A stretch of 64,000 nt of DNA from Callorhinus ursinus (Eukaryota; Chordata; Mammalia; Carnivora; Otariidae), in the NCBI RefSeq assembly GCF_003265705.1, contig NW_020313005.1:21045864-21109863 (forward strand), written 5' to 3'. A program made the position numbers and the translations under genes. The notes beneath the pieces were generated by a model. It was not told the DNA's origin and searched no databases. It was given only the letters and a program-made list of their open reading frames with translations. Shown here one piece after another: positions 24,211 to 36,525 of the stretch. Numbering within the stretch: position 1 is the first letter of the stretch; each line of letters opens with the position of its first letter.

Positions 24211-25384
24211 CTAAACAAATAGATCTTATTTGTATAAGCAAAAGGTCAGGATGGTTGTACCTACATTTATATAGTTCTTGAATCCTATCAGTGCCACTAG
24301 GCTTAAGTCTTGTATCTTTCAGTGCAACCCAGTTTAAAGTTACCTTGCCTTAACACTTTCCGCTCTGGATGGTGCTTCTGTTTGCTGTAAGTTACATCTT
24401 GTTAAGAGCTGAGGTTATTCCATGCTGGTCCATAGCCTCAAGATCAGAATGCCCCTTCTTCATAGCTAAAAGACATGGTCCTTCTTTTTTTTTTTTTTTT
24501 TTCCAGCTGAGAAGTACATACATTCCCAAGTAAAGATGATTTTTCATTCTCCTCTTTGTCAAGGTTCTCAAAGGCAAAAGAATTTTTATTTCAGGGCCAA
24601 GGACACCGTGTCTGTGATGCACATGAAGAACCTCTGGGGATGAAGCTGCTTTAAAATGTGAGGATTCATAGTAGGATAATATAGTCTTCTTCCCACAGTC
24701 GACTTCGTTGTTGCAAGAAGGAAGCCAGGGTCACACAGACTAGTGGCTTCTGAGTAGGATGGGAAGATGGGTGTGTATAATAACCAGTCCTAAAATGACC
24801 TGGTTGTCATCAACCACCGCTCAGAAATACTAGAAAGCGTCCGTGGGGAGCGGTGCCTTGGTGGCAAATGTGAGGTCTCTATTTCCTTCTGCCCTAGGCT
24901 CCCTCTGATGGAAATATCTGGCAAGAACCCTGAGCTTTTCCAGCCCCTCCTTTGCCTTTTGAGCTGTCCAGACGAAATAGTTGCAGTGATTATTTCTGGG
25001 CTGTGGTCCAGCTCTCCTCGGCGATGGGTGTCCTTTGGAAGGAGATTTGGGGTTATAGAGAAGGGAGATGAAGACATGGACCAACCAATGATATCTCCAG
25101 CTGCAGCACATTTCCTTGGAGATGTGTTGAGTAAGAAGAAAGAGAGAAAAAAAATACGCTACATTTTTTTCATCTTCTTTTATCCTATTTATAACTTCAG
25201 TTTCCTTCCCGTCCTCTGTCTCATGGCCACTCCCCACCCCCGCTCTCATCTCTCGTTTTGTGCTCTCAGAAGGAATGAATGAACTTCTTTTCCAAGGACT
25301 CCACATCTGTCAGTGACTGGAATACCCGGCAGGAGGGGCCATCGAGGAACATCAGGCCCCTTCCTAATAATGTGTCTCCTATTC

Positions 25385-25735
25385 ATGAAGGGGCAGAGGC
25401 TGAGGAAGAGGGGGGGCGGTAAGGAAGGGGGTGGGGAGACAGGGAATAGAGCTGAGAGGAAACATGACTGGGGAAGAGCCTACCAGGTGAGCGGGAGAGA
25501 ATGTTCAGTAACCAAGACAGTCAAGGATGGGTTGGACAGAACAGATGATAAGAAGGGTGCCCAGGAAGACAGAGAAGCATGGGAATGGACAGAAAATAGA
25601 GGTTTGGGTGGACAGGTGGAGCAGGGTGGGAAGAGAAAATGAAAGCTGAATGGGAAGGCAAGAGAAGGGGAGCCCGGAAAAAGACAAGGCAAGAAGGGGA
25701 GGGGAAGATATGAAAGAGAAAAAAACCAGATGAAT
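25385..25735. repeat. Polypurine tract
   Basis: A 350-bp stretch very rich in G and A on the + strand (for example GAAGGGGAGGGGAAGATATG near 25693), with few pyrimidine breaks. A pyrimidine-rich block follows at 25838-25890. It may form triplex DNA; it encodes nothing recognisable. Confidence 0.7.
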
Positions 25736-26824
25736 TTGAGGACATTAACTATACGGCTAAAAAGGGAAGCCACATTTGCATGCAATTGCCCGTGCAGCTG
25801 TACATTTCTTCATGACAATCTCGTAGTCATCATTTTCTTTTATTTCTCCTCCTCCTCCCCGTCCGCCTCCTCCCCCTCATCCCTCTGAGCCTGGAGCCAT
25901 TAGCAAGAGCCAATGGGGACGGGGAGCTGGTGTTCTGCATGAATGAATGGCCCTTTCTGTGTCGGCTCCTCGTCATCCCTCTGTCAGGGAGCCTTGTGAA
26001 TCAATGGAGCCCCTTACACCAGACAGGGCTGAAATGTCTGTTACTGTTTATAGTCTGACTGGAGTGGAGCCCACTGACCCTGCCTCCTCTCTGTTCTCGT
26101 GTCTACTCTTCTGTCCCCAACATCAGCCCTTTCTCTCAATCATCATAGCAAGAATCCTTTTTTAGGTCAGTCTCTTACTCCTGTCTCTAAGAAATCATTA
26201 ACATTTCACTGCCATTAACTATTATTACGAGTTCCTAACCACAGTCCTGTTGAGAAGGGGCACAGTAGATGGTACACCATTTTTTGGATCGAGCCAGTGA
26301 GCTGGAGTCATGCAATGCCTGTTTTCCACTGGAAACTAGAAAACCGACATCAGAGACCCAACTGAGCACCCAGGCCACAAGACCACAGTCCATCCCACCA
26401 GTTGACAGCTGCCCATATTTAATTTTAATATTATGAATGACAACAGTGTGTATCAGAAAATATGACGCTTGATGAGCACCCTTCCAGAGTGATATACTCT
26501 CAAGTTATTTTTCATTTCCTGGGTGGATTTGTCTTGAATCAGCCAAACTTATGGATATGATGCTGTAACTAAGGTTCCCTTTTGTGAAATAGTTGCTTAG
26601 GGCTGGCAAACAGTCTGTAGCCGCATAAGACAATATCCCCAACTTAGCCCTATGGGAATGAACCTGTGGTCTCCGTTCCGTGGTCCTCAGAAGCAAGACA
26701 ATACTATATTTCTTCTTGTATAATGCAGTTTGGTAGGTTTTTGGTCATTGAACATAATAAAAACCTCATCTACCCACGTTTACAGCCTACCTTCCACTTC
26801 TTCTTCATGAGAAAGGAAGTATGC

Positions 26825-27182
26825 ATAGTATATTGGTAAAGAATCCAGATTCTGGAACCAGATTGCTTGGGTTTGCACATCAACTCTTCCTAACCGGGTG
26901 ACCTTAGGCAACTTACTGTATCTCCGTACTCGTTTCCTCCCCTATACCAGTGGTTCTCAAAGTGTGTCAGAATCACCTAGACGGCTTGTTAAAGCACAGG
27001 GTGTTGGGTTCTATCCCCAGGGGTAAGACTCAAGAATTTGCATTTTTCACAAGGTCTTAGGTGCTACTGCTGTTGCTGGTCCAGAGACCACACTTTGAAA
27101 ACCACTAAGTTAATATATGTGAAGCCTGAAGCAGCGCTGTCACTTAGCAAGCACCATATGAATGTTCGCCATCATCATTCAT
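26825..27182 (+). repeat. MIR split by a hAT-Charlie transposon
   Basis: MIR text before (AGATTCTGGAACCAGATTGC near 26846) and after (GTGAAGCCTGAAGCAGCG near 27119, then ATGAATGTTCGCCATCATC) the insertion at 26949-27107 forms one element when joined. Confidence 0.8.
26949..27107. mobile_element. MER20-like non-autonomous hAT transposon
   Basis: Terminal inverted repeats CCAGTGGTTCTCAAAGTGTG (from 26949) and CACACTTTGAAAACCACT (to about 27107), with TCAGAATCACCTAGACGGCTTG and GAATTTGCATTTTTCACAAG inside. This matches the MER20/MER5 group of hAT-Charlie elements as remembered. Confidence 0.82.
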
Positions 27183-28514
27183 CGCCCTGAAGTGTCCAGA
27201 AATGTCTGTGTATCATTGAGTCATATAGTGACCTGCTGATTGGTTGAATACTTTTGGTGGTCAGTGCCACGTACTGGAAACAGAGCAGATGTCTGGAGAA
27301 GGGGAAGACTCGTTCCTTGTCTCTAAGTGCCTTTGTTCAAGCGTGTTACGGGGCGGGGGGGTGGGGTACACTTACATGATAGAAGAAATGGCTCCCACGT
27401 GAAATGTTACACTTACTCATAAGATAATGTTTGGCAGTGTGTGTGACTTTGGATCTCGCTATTTAGTATTTCTAAAATAAAGTTACTAGTAAAATGGTAG
27501 AACGAAAGAAAGTCTTTCTCAAATAAACTTTGGAAGTTCAAGTGGGAGATGTACTGGGAGCCCAAGTTTCTGGTCTCTCCTGGGGCTTTTTCAGACGGCC
27601 AGGCAGCTGGGAGAGATCAAACCTGGCCTAGCTGACAACCAGGTGGGAAGTTTCAACGGGAGAAGCAGATGCCTCCAGTTTGGCTTTTAAGCGTTGAGAA
27701 TGTCGAGAGAATGCCAGGCCGACTTGTTGAATGGAGAGTCACCTTGCTCCGAAGTGTTTATTCGCCTAGCACGTTTGGCCTTTCCGCTGACCATCTCAGA
27801 TGGCCCCGTGGTTTTAAAGAACAGTATTTTCAACTCTATCTGCTGCACATATCTGTTCTTTCCTCCTTCAGGCTGTGTGTTCCTTCTCTGGAGGACCTGT
27901 TTCAGTCTCTTTGTTCTTCAAAAACAGTTCCGATCCTCTGTGTGTGTATGTGTTTCTGGGATGCTGTAATGTGGGTCATTCCTCACAGGGAAAACTGTGA
28001 CCTTCTCAGCTGCTGACTTGATAGTTGTGGCCTTGGGGAAGGAGGAAGCTATGACCCTGTCTCACGACCTTGCACTGAGGGCTATGGTTGGGCCTAGCTG
28101 CCCTGGCAAGTCATAACCAGGGGACAGGGCTGAGGGAAGCTGGATACAAGAATCCCTGCCCCCCGCCCCACATCGCACCTCTGAGAGGACCAGAGGTTGC
28201 CAGGAGGCAAGAGCGCTGTAGTGCATTAGGAAGAGAATCTATATGCAAAAAAGCTACCCTATTCCCTTGCTATATTATTTTGTTCTTCTTCTGAGGAGAT
28301 ATCTATGACTGCCTGACTCTGTTCTCCATAAGTGAAGGATCTTACTCCCACTACAGACTGGATTTGCTCCCATTTACCAATGTCACATCGCCTTCTTCCT
28401 ACTCCCATCTCCTGACCCCTTGGCAGCTTTCGAGTCTGCTAGGTCATATGCACATTACAAGAACTTAGTGGTATAAATGTTTATGAGTCTAAGCCAAGGG
28501 TTGAGCAGTGGTGT

Positions 28515-28670
28515 GATGGAAAAGAGCAAGAACATGCCCGGAATCTTGTCCTCTCACCTTTAACAGGTGGGATACTTGCGCTGATTGCAAAGAGGTCTTG
28601 TGCCCATCAAATGGGGTATATACTTAAAAGGTCATGGCCTATAGCAGGTGATCAATAAATGCTACCTTCC
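28515..28670 (+). repeat. MIR relic
   Basis: Diverged MIR with the 3' end GCAGGTGATCAATAAATGCT at 28643-28662. The rest is weakly matched. Confidence 0.55.
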
Positions 28671-29229
28671 TTCTTTTTCCTTTCAGCACGATTTGAGTGT
28701 GAATTTAAGTGAGCCAAAGAAAGTAGATGCCCCACCGTTATCCAGTGACTCTTGCCCACTCATCTTGCCCACGGCTTATTTTCTGACACCTGCCAACCTT
28801 ATCGTTCACGTGTCTCCTTTTACCAGTGAAGGAAGCCTGGTGAGGACCAAGAAGAGATGCTCTGCCCCATTAGGGACCAGAGTCTTGTGTCTCTCTAGAC
28901 TTGTGCCTAGCAGCCCAGGGCAGTAAGGATTGCAAACGTCTTTGCAGATGTGAATCATTTCTGTAGGTGCTTGGGAAGGAAGGTCCCCTCAGGGAAGAAA
29001 CCTTTAGTGGAGTTCCAGTTAGAATGCAAACCTTCTGTTGGCTGTCCTCCGACGCGTCCCTTCTCAAAAATCCTGGGATGTAACGGCCTTGCACTGAAAA
29101 TCCCAGGGGGCTGGGGAGAAAAAAGTTCTCTGAACTTTTTCAAACCACAAATATTTGGTCTGAGTTGGGAAAAGGTCCCCGGGGCAGCGAGTTCTTATTT
29201 GATTCAAGCAGTTTGACCCCTCTTCTGGA

Positions 29230-29960
29230 ACTCCTCGAGCGGGGGCTGGGGACGGTGGATGCCACGCCTGGCGTCGGCCCCCGCTTGGCTTGGCCCGGCC
29301 CTGCTCCACTCTGTGAATGGAAAGCTCAGGCTGGGTGAATGGGGTGGGAGCTGGAGTCCGGCCGGGAGGAGAGGGTTGCTGCGTGGGACCGCGCAGGGGT
29401 GGGGGCTGGATGCGCAGAGACAGCCTGTTTTTCTCAGTGTCTGGCCGCGGAGAGACTCTGACTCTCTCTTTCCAGATGTTCGCTGTGTTTATAGCTGCTG
29501 AAGCCGGAGACCCAGCTCCCTCATTAATAAGTTTCTTTCTTGCACTGCGGCCAGGGGTCTGAGCCCAGAGTCCGCAGCTGGAGGAGGCTCGGTGGGGGAG
29601 GGCTGCCCGGTGGGGGAGGGCCGCCCCGCAGGGGGAGGTGTCTCGCTCCCTCCCCCAGCCTCTGCGTCCCTAACCCCTACCCCGCCTCCCTCCTCTGCAA
29701 TCCTCCCAAAATACACGAGCACACAAAAAGAAAAACACCAGCAGATTTTTTATTTCAGAGAGTAAACACTTGGGCCATGGGGGTCTGGAGGTTATGGGAA
29801 AAGAGGAAACCATCAGGCTAATCAGGCAGGCACACACTTCCCCTGCTGAAATAAAACAGAAATCATTGCTCCGCAGGGCTGGCCGGTTAACCCTGGCGCT
29901 GCCAGAGACGCTGGCGCGGGCCGAGCAAGCCGAGCAAGCCGGGAGGTAGGGCGTCCGAGG
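29230..29960. promoter_or_regulatory. CpG-rich intronic patch, possible enhancer or promoter
   Basis: About forty CpG dinucleotides in 730 bp, far above the flanks, with G-rich blocks (GGTGGGGGAGGGCTGC near 29592 and a second copy near 29610). It also contains a clean AT-rich, homeobox/ETS-like section (29700-29760 and 29820-29870). No initiator or open frame stands out. It could be an enhancer, an unannotated ETS1 promoter or a short CpG island. Confidence 0.5.
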
Positions 29961-30254
29961 ACGAGGACCAGAGTTTTTAAATCCAGGTCCAGGCAGGGAG
30001 GAGAGGAGAGAGGAGTGGACTCCCTGGGCCTGAATGCCTTCCATTCAGTCTGTGGTAGCACCTCTGCCCCAAGCCGGGCTTTGGAAAGAGACGGTTGGAA
30101 CACATAGATTCTGCACCGAGATGGAAGTTTTGCAAGAGGTCAGAGGGAGTTCTAGGTAGGTCAGGGAGATGGAGAGATAGGGAAGGGAGCCCAACGCTCG
30201 ACCCAGAGTACACGTGTGGATTGTCACTGTTTAGAAATGAGCAGGAGGATTTAG

Positions 30255-30430
30255 TGGGAAGGATTCAGGTCAGTGTTATAGCCCTGCCACCTACTCGCTC
30301 TGCAACCACGGGGCCAAATCGCTGAGCCCTTCTGAGCCCCCTGTTTTCTCATTTGTAATATAATAGTGCCCACCTCACAGAATTATGGTGGGGAACAAAA
30401 CACCGCATTGAGTGTGGAAATGGCAAATAC
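30255..30430 (+). repeat. MIR
   Basis: GCCACCTACTCGCTCTGCAA, TCTCATTTGTAATATAATAG and CCCACCTCACAGAATTATGG follow the MIR order in forward orientation. Confidence 0.75.
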
Positions 30431-30484
30431 CAAAGCATGGGTCTCAATTTATGATTTCATAGATTGTTGTAAATTGATCAGTTT

Positions 30485-30592
30485 CCTCTCTCCTTCCCTG
30501 CCTCCTTCCTTCCTCTTTCCCTCCCTCCTTCCTTTCTTGAGCCTGCCTGCCTTCCTTCCTTCCCTTCCCTTCCCTTCCCCATTAAATACCTT
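30485..30592. repeat. Degenerate CCTT-rich tract
   Basis: Pyrimidine-rich imperfect CCTT/CCCTT repeats, for example CCTTCCTTCCCTTCCCTTCC near 30551. Confidence 0.85.
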
Positions 30593-31855
30593 GCTTCAGC
30601 GTCCACCTTCACTCACTGGCCCTGTTGCTGCCTGTCTGGAGAGCATAAATATGGCATGGGCCAGAGGTCATAGGTCAAACATGAGACCTAATTGCACTGT
30701 GAGAGAAATTACCTTTCCACTGATGTATAGGGCAACCTTTGGCTGCCAGTGTGAGTGGTCCGGCAGCTGTCAGTTCAGACCCTGCCCCCACCTGACCCCC
30801 TAGTCGGGGAACCATCCCCTCTTCCAGATCACTATTTTTAAAAATAGGGGCGTGCCTTCCCCACTCCAATCCTGAACACCCCAGTTCGATTCACTTACCA
30901 CCTCCGGAAAAAATGTTTGATTCTTTTGGATGTTCTTGCTTTTGAAGAAAATATGCCTTTGGAACCTCTGCTCATCCTTGCAGGGGACATTAACAAAACA
31001 AGACAACAGAGCTGCTAACTCCTGAAGTTGTTTTGTGTGTTTCCCGGTGTCTGCTCAGACTTGCTGCCCAGCTGCTTGAGACACGGGGGGTACCGGGGTT
31101 GTAAATATCCACAGGAGCAGGGTTCTAGTCGCCTTTGCTGTTCTCTTGATTTCTTACCTGCTTCCTACATTTTTTTTTTTTTTTTTTAAATCAACCCTGA
31201 CAACTTTCTGCCAAGTCTCAGAACTGCAGATTCTCGTAAGAGCAGGGGTGGTTGACCCGGCTGAGCGTCCGAAATGTGCGATCCTTCCGCAGTGGTGTGC
31301 AAGGAGTTTCCGAAGGGTCTGTAGCTTTCCTCGGATTCTCCGAGTGGTCTGGGACCCCCAAGAAGAAGTGAAGAACTACTGGCCAGGAGAAAAGGGACTT
31401 TAGTATCCCCTCCAGCATTTAAAAGCATGGTGTACATAGAGAGTATGCAAAGCCTATTTTGTGGAACTGGATTGAATTCCGTGGTAGGAGCTTCCTCCCT
31501 ATCAATCCCTCCTCACCGCTCTGGTCAGTCCCAAGAGAGTGTATTTAAATCTGGAAGCGGATTCTATCCCATTGTGCCAGAGACGCTGGGCACTGAAGCC
31601 TTGACTGAAGACCAGCCATATTTCTCTCTCTCTCTCTTTTTTTTCCTTTCAACATCCCCTTTTATTTCGTGTTCCATAGAATGAGCTCTGCAAATGTCCG
31701 TGGAGGTTATGGACCTGTGGCCTCTCTACTGTGAGGTGGGGGGGGAGGGAGGGGAGCACTTCAGGCTCCTCCAGAGCCACAGGGGAGAGTCACGCTGTGA
31801 TCTGTTTCTCACAGACGTGCCTCTAGTGATAGACTTTCTCAGCTGCCCCCTGCGG

Positions 31856-31888
31856 GTGTGTGTGTGTATGTGTGTGTGTGTGTGTGTG
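31856..31888. repeat. (GT)n microsatellite
   Basis: GT repeats with a single A interruption near 31868. Confidence 0.9.
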
Positions 31889-32749
31889 AGGGGGGAGAGT
31901 GAGTGGTAGAAACACTGCCTCTGAAGGGGACAAGAGTCCAGAGCTCACACCCCCCCCCACCAACAATGTGTGCAAAAACAACCATGGCGCCCACATAGGC
32001 CTCCAGATGCTGCATACCCCCACCCAACTGCCTCCAACTCTGGGCACCCTGCAGGATCTCTGCCCCCATTTCTGATCTTTGGCCTCTTGTGGAACTACTA
32101 ACTGTTCTATCCACTGTCACAGACTGGCTTAGTCAAGTGGAGACCATTTTCAGAAGTTTCAAATCTAGGGAGAGAGATGACCCCACCCTAGGTCAGCTCC
32201 TTTGAACTGCCCAGTGACATCTTAGCATTTCCTTCTTCTTTGGTCAGGACAGCTGGACATTCTTCACTGAACAGGGCTTTAGGCTTACGTGATGTTGGTA
32301 AGTTGAATGTCGGGTTTTATAAGGAAAGTGGCTGAAACGTCTGTGGTCCTGCTCCTGGAGAGTTGAGGGAAGCCTGGAATTAACAGAAGAGTGGTTGCTT
32401 CAACCATACCTGAGATATTCAGGCATTTCATCGGTACTTTGTGCCTTGAAAATCTGAGTTTAAAGTTCCTGAACAACAACACCAACCTATCATGATGTAA
32501 AGTTTGCTTGACTTTTGGTAGGTTTTTTGTTTCCAACATAATTCAGATCCCTCAGAATTTCCAGTTGGAGATCTGTGCCTGTCTCTATTTCTGTTGATTC
32601 TCTCCTGATTAATAAAAAAATTAAGAATGTAGAGTTAAAATAGTTCATGTCCTATTCTTGTTCAATTTTAAATAATCTTATTGTAGCAAGTCCCAAGAGA
32701 AGACCTGCCTTCTTTCTAGAACAACTAGAGAGGAGGAGTAATTGTCATT

Positions 32750-32960
32750 CATTAAATATTTTCTATATACTAAGAATCACACATGTGTGGTGATTTCACT
32801 CTTAAAACATTCCTCTGAGGATGATATTATGACCCATTTTACAGATGAGATGAATGAGGCTCAGTGAGGTAACTGGACCTCCCAAAGAAGTCTAACTGTA
32901 ATTCTGAGAGGGAGAGGGTCGGTAAACCTGGGATCCTACTGCAAAACCCATGCTCTGACC
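32750..32960 (-). repeat. MIR, reverse
   Basis: ATGATATTATGACCCATTTT then ACAGATGAGATGAATGAGGC and TCAGTGAGGTAACTGGACCT match the reverse MIR. Confidence 0.75.
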
Positions 32961-33943
32961 TTGATGCAAACTTGGCCTGCCTCTAAAATGTTTTTTTTAG
33001 GTCTTCATTGTTGCCTCATCCCTGGTAGCTAGTGTCCGTCCTAGAGGGTAAGAGAATATGAGCTTTCCTCATTGTCCCACAAACCAGAGACCCATGAAAA
33101 TCTTCGTGCTGAATAGAGAAAACGAGCCTGTGTAGCCTATCTTTTTGGATCTTCTCTCTTCCTCTGGGTCTGACATCGGGCATGAAGGAGCTTGGTCATC
33201 TGCAGGGCCCGTTGGGAGAGTGGGTTTGCCTTTGCTGGGCAATCCTTTAGGGTCTGTCCCCTAAGCATCATAGCCCCTTTGCCCCCTTTCTCCTCCATCA
33301 GCTAGCTTTGGGAGCAGACAGAGTCACTGAGCAAGACTAAACCCTAAGAAGTTTGTGAAAGGTTATACCCTTGAAGCTATCCACAGTGTACACAGCACGT
33401 GCTGAAGTTTACACAGACTTCTCAGACCTCTGAATAGAGGGACTAATTGTGGGGAAGCTGCTTTTCAGCACACAGGATGGGCTGTTCTCTGTGGGTTTTA
33501 CTATCAAAAGGCTTTTAAAAGTGCAGTGTAGCCATTGTTGAATATTTCACAATGAATTAAATACCATTTTTCTCCCCGCAGCTGTTCCATGTGAGTGAGC
33601 GTAGAGTGCTTTTTTTTTTTTTTTCCTCCTGGCAGAAGACGTCTGCTGTATAAACCTAAGCACTGGGGTAATGAGATTATTTGTGTGCGAATTCTTTAGG
33701 AAAAGCATTTCTTTATTTTAAACTCAATGATGTGATTCGGGCTTGCTGCTCTGGAGATGGGAGAGGGGGAGCCTTGGAAGAGAATGGAATTGAAATGTCT
33801 TTGAGCCGAATTGGGAGCAGGCAGGGGTGAGGGGCTCTGGGATGAGGCTTCTAAACCTCAGTGCATTTATCCGCAATTCCCCCGGGGGCGGCCTGCCTCT
33901 CCCAGCATTACTGACTGGGCTGCAGTGGAGGGAAATTCCATAT

Positions 33944-34019
33944 TCTTCCTTCCTTCCTTCCTTCCTTCCTTCCTTCCTTCCTTCCTTCCTTCCTTCCTTC
34001 CTTCTTTCCTTCCTTCCTT

Positions 34020-34058
<39 letters not shown>

Positions 34059-34060
34059 CA
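33944..34060. repeat. (TTCC)n-(CT)n-(CTTT)n compound repeat
   Basis: About 19 TTCC units, then CT and CTTT units. A pure pyrimidine strand over more than 100 bp, prone to length change and slippage. It explains the Ser/Phe/Leu-repeat open frames here. Confidence 0.96.
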
Positions 34061-34194
34061 ACAATTAATCAGTTTTCCATCTGCCCTTTCAGCATTTCTT
34101 CCTGATCTCACAACTTTTAATGGAATTGAAGGAACATTTGCTTTGCTCTCTACCTGTTTTTATATCAGAGAGCACTTAAAAACTTGAAATTACA

Positions 34195-34405
34195 GGGGCG
34201 CCGGGTGGCTCAGTTGTCAAGCGTTTGCCTTTGGCTCAGGTCACGATCCCCGGGTCCTGGGATCGAGCCCCGCATTGGGCTCCCTGCTCAGCGGGAAGCC
34301 TGCTTCTCTCTCTCCCACTCCCCCTGCTTGTGTCCCCTCTCTTGTGCTCTCTTTCTCTCTCTGTCAAATAAATAAATAAAATATTTAAAAAAAAACAAAA
34401 AAAAA
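34195..34405 (+). mobile_element. Carnivore tRNA-derived SINE
   Basis: Forward CAN-SINE with (AAATA)n and a long A-rich end. Flanking repeats TTGAAATTACA lie at 34184-34194 and 34406-34416. Confidence 0.95.
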
Positions 34406-35280
34406 TTGAAATTACAATGAAATCTCTAAGGAAAACAGCTTTCCTCTAACACTTAGGGTGGTCTCTATAGTTAGGACAATATTCAACTTTACTGGTGCTA
34501 TGACATCCAGTGCTACACCAAATGTCCTCTCCTCTTCCCTTGCTTGACTTACTTTTCCTCTTCAAATTATTCATTGCCTTTCATAGAAATCAAGCTTCAG
34601 GTGAGCAGTGAGTTGGAACGAAGTATAAAATCAATTACGATGGAAAACTATGCAGATTTAACTCTTCATAATGTATCATCAGGGAGTTACCAGCTGGTCT
34701 TTAGATCCATTGAAGACTGAGGGGGAAAAATGGGAAAAAATGGGAAAAGAGAGGTTTAGATTAGCTATGGTGAAATTTAACTCTGAAATCCATTATTAAA
34801 GGAGTTTGTGAATTGCCTATCCCCTCAAATATCTCTCAGGACATTTCAAAAGTAGCTTAAGCCATTTTTTATTATCCTTCTGCTCCTATCACATAAAGAC
34901 AAAAATTTAAAAACCTTTTAAGGGAACTTCAAGGGAATGTTTTAGGAATCTATCAAGTGGGAACGAGCAGGTCAGATATGAAAAGAAAGCTATTGATTTC
35001 GAGAATAATCTTTTAGTTCTGCTTCAGTGAGTGAAGCAAAAAGGGGACTCAGCTAGGCATGAGAGCTCAACCAATAAGATTTGGGGGCAAAGGACTGAGG
35101 GTTTGAAATGTCCTTCTGCATTTTTCCCATTGTTATTGTTCACTTATTCTTTTCACTACCCGTATTTCCTGATATCTGTGGCAGGTGGGCAGGTGGAAAT
35201 TAATCATTCTCCCCTCCCCCCAGCCAAAGTGGAAGACCTGCTGGAAAAGCAAGAGAGAATCTGTGTGGTTTGGGTTACTT

Positions 35281-35483
35281 TATTTTTTTTAAAGATTTTT
35301 AAAATATTTTATTTTTTTGAGGTAGAGAGAGAGAGAAAGAGCATGAGCAGGGTGGCAGAAGCAGAGGGAGAAGCAGATCCCCCGCTGAGCAGGGAGCCCG
35401 ATGTGGCGCTCAATCCCAGGACCCTGGGATCATGACCTGAGCTGAAGGCAGACGCATACCTGACTGAGCCACCCAGGCGCCCC
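35281..35483 (-). mobile_element. Carnivore tRNA-derived SINE
   Basis: Reverse CAN-SINE ending GAGCCACCCAGGCGCCCC. Flanking repeats GGTTTGGGTTACTT (35267-35280) and GGTTTGGGTTGCTT (35484-35497) differ at one base. Confidence 0.95.
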
Positions 35484-36399
35484 GGTTTGGGTTGCTTTCA
35501 AACACATAATCGTTTTCCTCTTTCTGGCTGGGAACTAGTACTTTGCCATGTGCAGATGTGCCAGGCTTATTTTATTTTATTTTATTTTTTTGGTAATAAT
35601 AATTATAAAAACAATCCATCCCTTCAAAGAAAATTTGTAAATTAAAGAATACTTTAGGGGGAAAGGGTACTTCAGTTTCATCAGTTAATGGTTAATGTTA
35701 AAAAGTCTACTCCATGAATATTTTCCTGTGAATAGTTCACCTGGCTATCACACAGTTGTCTCAAAGTTACACCTGAGCTCATCCCTTTCTCTCCTGCCTC
35801 CATAACGCAACCTAGACCCTCCATCCTGTCTTGGCCAAAGTCAAACGATCTACCAATCACCAGCCTAGGAAACTAGTAGTTAGTATTGATTCCCTCCTTT
35901 TTGCCTTAACCCTTATGTTGTTTGCGGCTCATGGCAGAAATCTGGCTCAATTAACTTCAGCTGAGGAGGGAATTTCTTGACTCACAGAACTGAGAAGTTC
36001 CAGAAGAGCCAGCCGGGGGAACTCTAGCATAGCAATAACCTCGTCAAGTCCCTTGCCCTGCTCTTCCTGGGTCTCTTTATTCCTCTCTTCCTCTTCTTTC
36101 TCCTCCTTCTCTCTCTTTAGCTCCTGTCTTCTTGTCTTTCCTAAAAGGGAAGTGGGAGGGGTCTGGTAGCAGAAGAGGGGAAAACTCTAGAATACAAAAG
36201 GAGCAGATGATCACTGGATCCTCATACTGAGTTGGGCACAAGTCCTGTCAATCTTATCCTCTAAATATCTCTTGAATTTATAAGGACTACTATTATTATT
36301 ACTATTATCATTAATCTCTTGGTTTAGGCCCCAGTTGCATTCCCCCAATACTGGTGAGTACCTGAATTGTAGATCATCTCACTGTGTTGCAATTACTGA

Positions 36400-36525
36400 T
36401 TTTTGTCTTTGCTGCTCCTCTGTATGTACCTCGGGGGTAGGCCTTCGTCCTTGCCCTGTTCCTAGTGCCTGGCCGAGTACCTGGACTGTCATAGGCACTC
36501 AGTTGAGGTTTGTTGGGTAAACAAG
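36400..36525 (+). repeat. L2-like 3' end
   Basis: CCTGTTCCTAGTGCCTGGCC near 36456, then ATAGGCACTCAGTTGAGGTT, fit the L2 3' end. Confidence 0.5.

Noticed and set aside
24830..25306. 158-residue minus-strand open frame
   Set aside because: No family resemblance, and no splice or promoter context; chance frame in unique intron DNA.
33811..34105. Phe/Leu/Pro/Ser repeat proteins
   Set aside because: Pure translation of the TTCC/CTTT microsatellite.
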